From: Oxalobacteraceae sp. CFBP 8761
GTDB taxonomy: Bacteria > Pseudomonadota > Gammaproteobacteria > Burkholderiales > Burkholderiaceae_D
Assembly (NCBI GenBank): GCA_014841595.1
Contig: JACYUE010000001.1
Span: forward strand, 2,220,996 to 2,284,995
DNA: 64,000 nucleotides
Direction: 5' to 3'
Numbering within the stretch: position 1 is the first letter of the stretch; every line of letters begins with the position of its first letter. The notes under the pieces are model-generated. The model did no database searches and was not told the origin of the DNA. It saw nothing but the letters and a program-made list of their open reading frames with translations. Position numbers and translations under genes: made by a program. Of the stretch, positions 43,859 to 52,681 are shown one piece after another.

Positions 43859-44153
43859 GATGTTCCTTTGAGTGATCAATCAGTGTTCTGGCATTGTCAC
43901 GCAGTCACCAATTACGCGCAAATTCCCGCCCGCGTGCCGTGCGCAGTTCGAGGCGATGGGCGGATTGCTGCATCCCCGGAAAAGGATGCAGCGTGTGGAT
44001 GCAGACAGGCGATCAGCGATCAGCGACAGTAGGGGAGCAGCTCCCGCGGGGCTGGGGTATCGTTAGTGCGCGGCAGAAGCCAGAGAGGTGGTAAGTTCAC
44101 TGGGGCCGGAGTTCCACATCTGGTTTTGGTATGTCAATCAACTGGAGGTCATC
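43859..44153. other. 295-bp gene-free region with a strong stem-loop
   Basis: No convincing reading frame is visible. It holds a perfect 9-bp inverted repeat at 43967-43992, a nearby extra copy of GGATGCAG (43998-44005), a direct repeat GATCAGCGATCAGC (about 44011-44024) and the leader of the small gene at 44154. It is the most repetitive non-coding stretch of the accessory region. Confidence 0.5.
43967..43992. repeat. Perfect 9-bp inverted repeat with 8-bp spacer
   Basis: GCTGCATCC (43967-43975) and GGATGCAGC (43984-43992) around CCGGAAAA. The geometry (9-bp arms, 8-bp centre) is close to that of a tyrosine-recombinase core site, but a plain RNA hairpin is just as possible. The recombinase gene ends 590 bp away. 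Confidence 0.55.
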
Positions 44154-44330
44154 ATGTCGAACAAAATTGCACCACAAGACAATTCATCCAATATGGATAA
44201 CGCGAACAAGGGCACGCCCGGCACGAACAGGCAATATGACCAGGTTCAGGGCAACCGGGGAAAGCAGATAGCGGAGTCGAACAAGCAAGGCGGAGGCAGC
44301 ACCACGACCAAAGGCGGGAAATCGAAGTAA
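44154..44330 (+). CDS. Small Asn/Gly/Lys-rich protein
   Basis: A 58-aa, basic, hydrophilic protein: SNKIAPQDNSSNMDNANKGT at the start and a Lys/Gly/Thr-rich end (GGGSTTTKGGKSK). Likely disordered. TGGAGG seven bases before ATG 44154 supports it, and the frame upstream is unlikely to be used. A good terminator follows. I recognise no family. Confidence 0.6.
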   Translation: MSNKIAPQDNSSNMDNANKGTPGTNRQYDQVQGNRGKQIAESNKQGGGSTTTKGGKSK

Positions 44331-44344
44331 TTACACCGAAGGCG

Positions 44345-44366
44345 GCCGGCGAAGAGCCGGCTTTTC
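44345..44366 (+). terminator. Intrinsic terminator
   Basis: GCCGGC/GCCGGC with loop GAAGA followed by TTTTC, 15 bp after the stop of the 58-aa gene. Confidence 0.65.
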
Positions 44367-44372
44367 TGTCCA

Positions 44373-44558
44373 GTGAAAAAGCGTATTCCGAAAAAGCTCG
44401 TTGGGCGCACGGTTTGCTGGTGGCTCAACGGCCATGCTCCGAAGGATCGCGGGCCGGTATTGAGCAACTCGGAACATAGCGCCGTGCTACAGGTCTGCGC
44501 GCGCTGCGGCGTCCAACCTGATATCAATCACCTCCGGCGTGCATGGGCCCCTCCGTAA
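44373..44558 (+). CDS. Small putative zinc-binding protein
   Basis: A 61-aa basic protein starting with GTG. It has CWWLNGHAP and, 25 residues on, QVCARCGVQP, giving a C-x5-H...C-x2-C pattern that could hold zinc, as in short phage-type zinc-binding proteins. There is no ribosome-binding site, and the start lies only 7 bases past the terminator hairpin, so the gene may be unexpressed or a remnant. Confidence 0.35.
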   Translation: MKKRIPKKLVGRTVCWWLNGHAPKDRGPVLSNSEHSAVLQVCARCGVQPDINHLRRAWAPP

Positions 44559-44724
44559 TCTCGGTAGGGAAGAATGACCTTCGCGCGGTTATGTACGTGC
44601 GAACGGCACAGTATCCTGGCACACGCATCGCTACGCGTGCGCCACTTGCTCGCGGCCATTCGAGATCAACCAGTTATGGTGGTCCGGAACCGTAACAATT
44701 TTGTCTTTTCTCCTTTCGTCCATA

Positions 44725-47700
44725 TCACAGTTTTGGTGGCTCGTAAGGTTTCAGGTTTCGGTTTTCGGGCGTCAGAAATTCCTGGTCCTTTTCCGGCCAA
44801 TATCCTTGCCCGTTGCGGTCGCTCTTGTGGATGGCCAGCGACTGTTCTGCCAGCATGGTTACTGGACTGCTCAGATACCATACAAAGTCGGCGCTGCGGG
44901 TCATCATGCCGGTGCGAAAGCCGCGTGCCGGTTCCAACAGATTGACGCGGCGTGGTAATGGTGACTGCGCGTGCAGCGGCATGCTCATGCGCCACTGGTT
45001 TGCCGAATTCAAGCTGCGCTGCAGGGCGAAGTAGAGCGCCGGCGGTGGTTCAACCACCGCCTCTTGGGTCAGGGTTAGCGTCAGCATGCAGATCTTCGGC
45101 GGCGGCAGCTGGATGAGCGCCGGCGTCAGTACGCCGGTCTTGCTGTCGAACAGCCGCATCTCCAGCGTCACAGCGTTCTGCTTGACGCGTGTCAGCGTCG
45201 CCATCAGCTGCAGCACATCACCGGCCCGCAGCTGCGCCGGGGTACCGTCCTCTTCCAGCAGCACGGCAAGCGGCAACTCATAGACCGTGCCAGGTTTCAT
45301 GACAAGGGCGCTGGCTCCTGCCGTGCTTGACAATTTCAGATCCCGTGATTTGCCGGCGACCGGCACCAGTCGCAGCGTCAGACGGCCCGCTGCGGTAGCA
45401 CTTGCTGCTTCCAGGTCGCCGCCGGGGCCGACGCCAGCTTTTTCCGCGGCCGCCTGCGCCAGCTCGTCCAGCCGTTTTTCGTAGGCGATGTCGAGCATCA
45501 GCGTGATCACGCCACGGGTGTTGACGCGGGCGCGGTCAGCCGCCAGGATCATGCGCAGCGCGCCACGTTGCTGGTCGCCACCGGTTGCGGCCAGTGGCGC
45601 GCCATTTGTCGCGGGTGGCCCGGCCAGGTCGCGGTTGTAGGCCGGGTCGCTGAACACCATGGTGGCCGGCATCATGGGCAGCGCGCCGCGTGTGGACAGC
45701 GCCAGATACAGCGGCATGCGCAGCGTCAAGGGCGCACGCTCGGCATCCCCCTCGATCAGGCGCCCTTCGTGCCGGGCGGCGGCATCGAGGGCAATCGCCT
45801 CTTTGCCAAGCGGCACGAGGGCACGCGCAGAGCCTGGCTTGACGGTCCATTGCAGCTCCACCGGCGGCAGCGTGACCGAGCCGGATAGGGCCAAACTGAT
45901 CGCGTCTAACACAGCTGGCGTCTGCTGATGCGCCGGCAACTGGCGCGGATCGAGCGTCAGGATCACGCTGGCACTATGCGTGACGATCCCGGCGGACTCG
46001 TCTTTGCGCCAATCCACCAGCTTGGCATGGGGTTCAGGCAGCAGCCAGCGGTAGTCGATGACGTGTTCGCCAATTTTGAGGCGCGCGCTGCTCGCATTGC
46101 TCTCGAGCTTGAGTACCGTCGCAAGAAAGGCGGCTGGCGTCGCCACTGGTTTCGGCCGTTCGGCCAGCTCGAAGCGCACGTCGATGCGGCACACCAGCCG
46201 CAGCGAGCCGTCCCAGCGCTCGCTGACCACGCTTGCCGTCTCCGGGCTGGCCACGACTTCGATGGCCCAACTAAGGAACTTGTCACCGCGATCCTTCGCG
46301 GTGCCCTCGAACGCGCCGCGCCCGCCCTGCACCAGGTCGGCTGAACCGAGCACCGCGCTGGCGGGTGCCAGCGGGCGCGCGGCCGACGCCTGTACACGGC
46401 GGTCGCGCGCCGGGTCGCCGACGTTGACCGGCAGCGGACCCGGGCGCGGGGTGCGCAGTTTGCGCGCGAATGATGATCCGGCCTGGGCCGGCGCGCCAAA
46501 GCGCGGGTGCATGGCATCGTAGGCATCGATGGCGGCGGCGGCGGGCGCGTCGAGCCGGGTCAGCAGGCGCACGCGGCGCACGGTCATGATCCCGGCCCGT
46601 TCGCCCACTGCCGCCGCGCCCAGCCATGCCGGCATGAACGATTGCACGTCGCCAGCTGCTTCGGCGGCGCCACGTGGCGCGCTGTCGCGCACTGCCGTCG
46701 AAAGATCGGCGTCCGTCGGCAGCCGCACCAGCGGCGGGGCATTCTGCAGCCAGGCCACAGGCACCCCCTGCAAGCCCTTCAATTGCAGCGGGAGGTACAC
46801 CGGTACCTGGGTCTGCGACAGCCACACTACCGGCGCGGCGCCGACGTTACCGGCGAGCTTCATCCGCGCCGTCGCCGAGGTGGGTAGCGACAGATCGCGC
46901 GCCAGGCCGGCCAGACCCGAGCCAGTCCACGCCGAGCCCGGACCGCCGGGCTGTCTGGCGTCGCGAATCGGGCGCGCGGGACCTTCCAGCGCGGGCGCCA
47001 GCCAGCGCAGGGCATCGGATGCGGGCGCAGCGGGCAGGCCCCGGCCGCCATCGGCAAACCCGTTGTTGCCCGGGGCGCGCGCAGAGCCGCTGTCGAGTGC
47101 CAGCGAAGCGATGGCGCCGGTCAGGTAGCGCCGGCCGACGGCGGCGCCGGCCTGCACCAGCATGAATGCAACCGGATCGGCATCGATGGTGGCGGCCAGC
47201 GCCCGCAGATAGGCCACCATGGCGTCCGGCAGCTCGGCGCCGGATGCACTGCCATGCCAGCGGGCGTGGCGCAGCGTGGCGCCCAGCACGTACAGGCACG
47301 CTCTGTCAGACGCTGGTGGAATAGTCGGCTCCACGTCGCCCATGGCAACCGAAGCCGCCAGCGACAGCGGCCTTGCATCGCCCCGAACCAGGCTGGCAGC
47401 CACCAGCGACAGTGACGTCACGGTGTGCTTCGGGTCCGCCGGCAGGTTCAGCACGGCGTCGACCGAAACCGCCGCCGCCGCAAAGAACACCCCGCAGGCG
47501 AGCGTGACCGGCCCACCGTTCGGGCGATAGTCGAAGCTTTGCTCTACCAGCAGCGAACCCGCCAGCTGTGCATCGCCGGCGCTGGCACCCGCATGCACCA
47601 GGGAGCCGGCCAGCAGTGCTGCAGCCAGTGCCTCGTACGAAGCGTTGGCAGGGGAGGGCGCAGTGGGACGGCTGAGCGACACCGCGCGCGCTGCCGCGCC

Positions 47701-50700
47701 GTCGTTCCAGGCCAGCTCGATGCCGCCGCTGTCAAATTGATCCTGCGCCAGGGCCACGCCGCTGCCGGCCAGCAGCGGCAGGCGCAGCAGCGGCGCGGTC
47801 TCGGTCGCCGGCGCCAGCGTCAGCAGACCAAGGTACCCACCGCCCAGCATCAGCCGGTTGCGCTGCTCATTGTCGGCCGGCGTGCCGGCCCAGTAAAGCT
47901 TGCGCAGGGCGCCACCGAGAGCACCCTGCAGCACCGTGGCCGCGCCGCCCACACCGGCCCGCAGCATGCCCGGTTCGTCGTTGCCAAAGGTGCCGCCGGT
48001 GATATTGCGCTTGTAGCGCGCGGCAAACAGCAGCGGCTCACTGGCATGGCTTGCTGATGGATGGGGAATCAGACCCGCAGGCCGGCCCACGGCCAGCGAT
48101 TCGACCCCGGTCCAGCTGACGTTGGTGGCGCCGCGTATCAGGCTGTGGCGTGCCATTGCAGGAACCACCCACACTACGCTCGAGTCACGCTGCATCACGG
48201 CCGCCGCCAGTTCGAGCGGCAAGCTGTGCCCAGCCAAAGTCCAGCGCACCTGGTGTTTGGCGCTTGCCCCGGCGCCCTTGCTGATCAGTACGCGCCCGGT
48301 GCGCGGCTTGGCGTTGGTCATGGGAAGGGGCACCGGCTGATCGGTTGCCACCGACAGTGCCGGCCAGGCAATGTCGCTCTGGGCGTCGATCTGCGCGCTC
48401 ACCACCGCCGCGCCGTGCCACGGGCTGTCTTTCTCGGCACTGACCTGAAACTCCAGGCGCCCGCCCTGAATCTTGATGCCGGGACCGAACAGGCTGTCCG
48501 CTCCCGCGATGTAGCAACTCTGGTCCTGTTCCAGTACGCCTTCGCAGCGGCCCGCCACCAGGTCGACGGTGCCGTTGGCGCGCGTGGGCTTGCCGAGGCG
48601 TACTACCCAGGCCGCTTCGAATGCCGCCGTGCCGCCACCAACGGCAAAGCTGCCCGCCATACGTCCCGACAGCGCGCCATTGGCTTCTTCCACAGTCGGG
48701 CGCGCTCCAGCACTGTCAATGCCCAGCAGGGTGAGTTTGGCCGCACCGTCCAGTCCGAAGCTCAACGCCTGCTGTCCCTGGGAGAACAATTCGATGGTGC
48801 GCGTCCATGTGAGCTCCGGAGCAAGATCGGTCAGGCGCAGGCTGGCACCGGCACCGTCGATCCGGTAGCCGGCCTTGACTTCGGCCTTGGCAATGCGCAG
48901 GCGCGATGTGGATTCAGGCGCAGCGGACGGCGTGGCATTGATGGCAACCTGACACGCGCCGGCTACGTCGGCTGCTGGGGCGATGCTGGCCTCGCCCAGC
49001 TCCACCATGACGCCTGCCACATCGATGGCACAGGCGCTGGCGGCGAGGGCAAAACCGGTGCTGCCAGTGAAGTTGGCAGTGATCAGCACGCGGCGAAGGG
49101 CGTTATTTTTATCATCCTTGTCGTGCGCCATCAGGGCAAAGCGCAGCGGCAGTCCGGCGCGGACCAGGGTAAAGCCTGCGACGATGGGCTGGCCAGCCCC
49201 CTTCCTGGTCAGTGTCAACCGGACCAGGTTGCCGCTATCGATGCGCGGCGACAGGGTCAGGCGGCATAGCAGGGCTGTCGTTTCAAGGTCATCGTCCTTG
49301 ACGGTAAGCGCCAGCAGGCGCAGCGGCTCCAGGCGGAAGCCGAAAAATGGAATCTCGCTGCGGCCCAGCAGCAGCGTCAGGGCCGCGTGGTCAAGCCCTG
49401 CCGCGCCAAGGCGCCACTCGAAACCGCCCACGGCCAGCTTGTTGTCGTCCTCCAGGGCGTCAAACGCCAGCGGCGCGGCGAGATCGTCCTTCAACTCCGC
49501 TTTGTCGTGCGTGAACAGCACATCCTTGAACCAGAACTGAAACACGCTGCCGTTGATCTGGAACTCCAGAGGCGCCGCGAGCGACAGCAGGCGCCTGCCG
49601 GTGCCGGCACCGCCAACCGTGACCGCGCGCTCGATCAGCCGCTTGTTGGCCGTGTGGACGGCGCGGGCCGCGCCCGTCAGGGCATTGTCCAGTTCCATGT
49701 CATTGGCATTCAAGGTACCCGGGCTGAAGCCGCGCACCCGCACCGCGCCCGGCGTCGACGCCAGGGCCGGGTTCAGTTCACTGCGCCGCAGGTCGGGCAA
49801 GAACCAGCCGTCGTAGCCGGTCAGCGCACTATTGCCACTGATCGGGGCGGCTCCGGCCAGGTGCAGTGCGCCATAGGTGGGCTGGCCCGCAACCGGGCGC
49901 GTGTCGAGCTGCCAGGTGGTTTTCCACGCCAGTTGGCGCACCAGGGTCTTGACCTTGACGTCGAGCATCGTATCGACCGCGCCGAAGCCGCTCAGGTAAC
50001 TGTCGACCACGCGGCTGTTTTGCTGCTTGCGTTCCTGGTCCTTCCAGAAGGCGGCAAGCAGGGGCCAGTCGAGCGTGGTCGGCACGCTGGCATCGGAAGG
50101 CGGCTCCGGATTGGAAGCCGGGGCGTCCGGCGGCGGCAGCGTAGCTGTAGCAAAGGCTTCGTCCAGCAGCGGTAGATCGTAGCGCAACGCCGCCTCGAAA
50201 CTGATCTTTCCGTAACCGGGCGCCGTGCCGCCACTGTTGATCACCCGCAGCTCGGCGCCGGGCACGGCGGCCATTGCAAAGGCAATGCCGCGCTCGTACA
50301 GTTTAGAGCATTCGATCCTGCCGGTCGGTTCGGGCCAGCATGGCAGCGAGTTCAGGCTGAAGACGGTGCCGTCCACCTTCTGCAGCGCCAGCAGGGGCGC
50401 GTGGTGCGACATGGCCAGCAGCGCCAGTGGCAGCGTGCCGCTGGTGGGGAGGGCACCGCCGGGGCGCAAGGCGAACGGGATCAGGTCGCGGCTCTCGAGA
50501 GGGCGGGCGGAACCTGCGCCGGCACGGGTCATCGGCATCGCAGCCGCAAGCGGCACGGTGGGATGGCGCAGCCAGGCGACGGCGGGTAAGGGGGCCTGGT
50601 ATTGTTCGGGCTTGGGCGAAAGAGTGAAGTCATCGATCACGCAGTCGCCTGCGGCCTTGAGCGCAACATGTGCTTCCTGTGGTTTCAGAACCTGCTTGAC

Positions 50701-52671
50701 CCAGCGCAGGTTGTCGACGCCAAAGCCGAGCGCCATCGACGTCCAGCCCAGCGCGGCCTGCCCATGCATCCCCTTTACCTCCACTGAAATCGACAGGCCG
50801 TCGACGCTGGCGGTGAGCGCGCTGCGCTCCGGACCCACGGTTTGCGGGCTTTGCATCAGCACATCAATGAAGGCGCCAGGGCCGGCCCCTAGCCGTGGCA
50901 GCGCTTCCTGTGTGTCCGGTCGGTCGGCCGACAGCCACAGCATGCCACGGGTGGACAGCACCGGGTCATGCAGCACGAAGGTGGCCGATTCGAGCGTGGC
51001 GGCACTTGCGCCGCTGCCTGGCGTGAGTACCACCGTGCCCGCCACAGCGCCGGCCTGCTCGACCGTCACGCTCCAGGGGGCGGCCATCTGGCGCGGCGCG
51101 CCCGCCGCAGGAAAGTGGCCCGATTGCACGGCGCCGGCCATGCCGGGGTGGCGCACGCGCAGAAAGCCGCCCAGCACATTGCGCGGTTGAGTGCGGGCAA
51201 TCGTTGCAAACGCCAGGTCGTTGGTGCGGTCGAGCGGGCCCAGGTTGGGCACGGTCAGCTGGAGCCAGCCATTTTCAAGGGCCACGAAAGCAGGAATCAG
51301 GGGACGGCCAAATTCACGGCCGAGCGGACCGGGGTCGTTCCTGGCCGGGACTGGCGGCGGCGTCGGAAGTCCGTAGGCATCGCGCAGTGAGCGCGACAGC
51401 CTCACCAGTTCAATGTCCAGGCTAAGCTTTTCCTGCGCCATGTTTTCGAGCGTGAATGTGCCGACTGCGCACCGGCAGCGCAGTGCAAAGCTCGACTTGG
51501 GAGCGGCGCCGTCGGCCAGCGTGAACAGGATCTTGCCTGCTAACCCCGCCTGGCCTTCCGACGCGTGCAGCCGTGCCGGGAGCAGCGCCGCGACGCTGTC
51601 GATGGCGCCCATCACCGGTGGGCTGACCAGCGAGACGGCACAATCGGTACCGTCAACTTCGACTGCACGCTCCGGCAGCGCCATAGGCTCGCGGCCGCTG
51701 CCGTCAATCGCTACCGGCCAGGAAAAGCCGGGCAGCTTCCTGTCGCGCCGCGCCGAGAACTTGAGCCCCGCCAGTCGCTCGCCGGCGTCGCCGGCAGCCG
51801 GCACGATGGCATTCCAGGCGTCGGCCCAGGCCTCGTGATCAGCCGGTGCCAGCAGGTGCGCCCGGAAGGCGCCATGGCCATCCCCTGGTTCGGGGCGCAG
51901 CAAGATCCTGCCGCTCAGCGCCGAACGGCCCGGGAAGGGCAGCCTGGCGTCGAACTCAATCCCATCCGGCACCAGCCAGACGACCGGCCAGGTGTGCCAG
52001 TCCTTGCTTGCGCTGTCCACGCCGACCAGTCCCATGCGCACCAACCAACGGGCGTCGCGTGCTTGCGGATTGACTCGCAAGCCGACGCGGCCGGTCACCA
52101 GGCGCAGGGGCGCCAGCGGGATCACACGATCGCCTTGATGTTCAGGATTCGGGGCGACCTTGTCGGGCCTCGGCCAGCCGTCCGGCAGCAACTCGGCCAC
52201 CACGTGAACGAACGGCGCCGCGCCGTCCGAAGCGTCACTCCCTTCGGGGGCGGTGCGCAGGCTGTGCCCGAAATTGGCCGGCAGCGAACGCGCGTTGCGG
52301 GTCCAGCCGAACAGCAGGCCGTCCGGATCTTCGTTATTGTCGGCGGCCACTTCGGGCTGACGGTAGCGCTCGTTCTGGGCGCCTACCACCAAATGCAGGT
52401 CGAACAGGCGCGGACGCATGGCCGGTGGTGCGCCGCTACCGGATGGGTCGGTGGCAAGGACCCGAACCGGATGCACGTGGTCGGCCACGGTGCCGTTTTT
52501 CTTGCCTTTGGCATCGACCGCGTTCTGGGCGCCGAAGCTGGGCGCGCCGGCATGCAAAATCCACATGGGCCACGAATGCGTGCCGTCGCCCACCATGGGG
52601 CCGGCCAGGCTCACATTGCGCAGCAGGTCCGGCCTCTTCGCCAGATCATCGATGATCTTGTCCATGTCCAT
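44725..52671 (-). CDS. Giant protein B (2,648 aa), unknown function
   Basis: A 2,648-aa protein without signal peptide, transmembrane segment or recognisable catalytic motif. It starts MDMDKIIDDLAKRPDLLRNV. Most of it reads as alternating short beta strands and loops (for example LRLTDLAPELTWTRTIELFS and QALSFGLDGAAKLTLLGIDS), with a helix- and Ala-rich zone near residues 1650-1850 (nt about 47100-47750) and a Trp/Pro-rich C-terminus ending LTPENRNLKPYEPPKL. ATG 52671 is fixed by GGAG upstream and lies 10 bp after the stop of giant gene A, so one transcript is likely. No terminator follows in the 166 bp to the next gene. I do not recognise the family. Confidence 0.88.
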   Translation of the reverse strand: MDMDKIIDDLAKRPDLLRNVSLAGPMVGDGTHSWPMWILHAGAPSFGAQNAVDAKGKKNGTVADHVHPVRVLATDPSGSGAPPAMRPRLFDLHLVVGAQNERYRQPEVAADNNEDPDGLLFGWTRNARSLPANFGHSLRTAPEGSDASDGAAPFVHVVAELLPDGWPRPDKVAPNPEHQGDRVIPLAPLRLVTGRVGLRVNPQARDARWLVRMGLVGVDSASKDWHTWPVVWLVPDGIEFDARLPFPGRSALSGRILLRPEPGDGHGAFRAHLLAPADHEAWADAWNAIVPAAGDAGERLAGLKFSARRDRKLPGFSWPVAIDGSGREPMALPERAVEVDGTDCAVSLVSPPVMGAIDSVAALLPARLHASEGQAGLAGKILFTLADGAAPKSSFALRCRCAVGTFTLENMAQEKLSLDIELVRLSRSLRDAYGLPTPPPVPARNDPGPLGREFGRPLIPAFVALENGWLQLTVPNLGPLDRTNDLAFATIARTQPRNVLGGFLRVRHPGMAGAVQSGHFPAAGAPRQMAAPWSVTVEQAGAVAGTVVLTPGSGASAATLESATFVLHDPVLSTRGMLWLSADRPDTQEALPRLGAGPGAFIDVLMQSPQTVGPERSALTASVDGLSISVEVKGMHGQAALGWTSMALGFGVDNLRWVKQVLKPQEAHVALKAAGDCVIDDFTLSPKPEQYQAPLPAVAWLRHPTVPLAAAMPMTRAGAGSARPLESRDLIPFALRPGGALPTSGTLPLALLAMSHHAPLLALQKVDGTVFSLNSLPCWPEPTGRIECSKLYERGIAFAMAAVPGAELRVINSGGTAPGYGKISFEAALRYDLPLLDEAFATATLPPPDAPASNPEPPSDASVPTTLDWPLLAAFWKDQERKQQNSRVVDSYLSGFGAVDTMLDVKVKTLVRQLAWKTTWQLDTRPVAGQPTYGALHLAGAAPISGNSALTGYDGWFLPDLRRSELNPALASTPGAVRVRGFSPGTLNANDMELDNALTGAARAVHTANKRLIERAVTVGGAGTGRRLLSLAAPLEFQINGSVFQFWFKDVLFTHDKAELKDDLAAPLAFDALEDDNKLAVGGFEWRLGAAGLDHAALTLLLGRSEIPFFGFRLEPLRLLALTVKDDDLETTALLCRLTLSPRIDSGNLVRLTLTRKGAGQPIVAGFTLVRAGLPLRFALMAHDKDDKNNALRRVLITANFTGSTGFALAASACAIDVAGVMVELGEASIAPAADVAGACQVAINATPSAAPESTSRLRIAKAEVKAGYRIDGAGASLRLTDLAPELTWTRTIELFSQGQQALSFGLDGAAKLTLLGIDSAGARPTVEEANGALSGRMAGSFAVGGGTAAFEAAWVVRLGKPTRANGTVDLVAGRCEGVLEQDQSCYIAGADSLFGPGIKIQGGRLEFQVSAEKDSPWHGAAVVSAQIDAQSDIAWPALSVATDQPVPLPMTNAKPRTGRVLISKGAGASAKHQVRWTLAGHSLPLELAAAVMQRDSSVVWVVPAMARHSLIRGATNVSWTGVESLAVGRPAGLIPHPSASHASEPLLFAARYKRNITGGTFGNDEPGMLRAGVGGAATVLQGALGGALRKLYWAGTPADNEQRNRLMLGGGYLGLLTLAPATETAPLLRLPLLAGSGVALAQDQFDSGGIELAWNDGAAARAVSLSRPTAPSPANASYEALAAALLAGSLVHAGASAGDAQLAGSLLVEQSFDYRPNGGPVTLACGVFFAAAAVSVDAVLNLPADPKHTVTSLSLVAASLVRGDARPLSLAASVAMGDVEPTIPPASDRACLYVLGATLRHARWHGSASGAELPDAMVAYLRALAATIDADPVAFMLVQAGAAVGRRYLTGAIASLALDSGSARAPGNNGFADGGRGLPAAPASDALRWLAPALEGPARPIRDARQPGGPGSAWTGSGLAGLARDLSLPTSATARMKLAGNVGAAPVVWLSQTQVPVYLPLQLKGLQGVPVAWLQNAPPLVRLPTDADLSTAVRDSAPRGAAEAAGDVQSFMPAWLGAAAVGERAGIMTVRRVRLLTRLDAPAAAAIDAYDAMHPRFGAPAQAGSSFARKLRTPRPGPLPVNVGDPARDRRVQASAARPLAPASAVLGSADLVQGGRGAFEGTAKDRGDKFLSWAIEVVASPETASVVSERWDGSLRLVCRIDVRFELAERPKPVATPAAFLATVLKLESNASSARLKIGEHVIDYRWLLPEPHAKLVDWRKDESAGIVTHSASVILTLDPRQLPAHQQTPAVLDAISLALSGSVTLPPVELQWTVKPGSARALVPLGKEAIALDAAARHEGRLIEGDAERAPLTLRMPLYLALSTRGALPMMPATMVFSDPAYNRDLAGPPATNGAPLAATGGDQQRGALRMILAADRARVNTRGVITLMLDIAYEKRLDELAQAAAEKAGVGPGGDLEAASATAAGRLTLRLVPVAGKSRDLKLSSTAGASALVMKPGTVYELPLAVLLEEDGTPAQLRAGDVLQLMATLTRVKQNAVTLEMRLFDSKTGVLTPALIQLPPPKICMLTLTLTQEAVVEPPPALYFALQRSLNSANQWRMSMPLHAQSPLPRRVNLLEPARGFRTGMMTRSADFVWYLSSPVTMLAEQSLAIHKSDRNGQGYWPEKDQEFLTPENRNLKPYEPPKL

Positions 52672-52681
52672 GTCCGTCTCC

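Noticed and set aside
44574..44945. 123-aa plus-strand frame crossing the 3' end of giant gene B
   Set aside because: It overlaps the end of a strongly supported gene, lacks start signals and has no recognisable composition.
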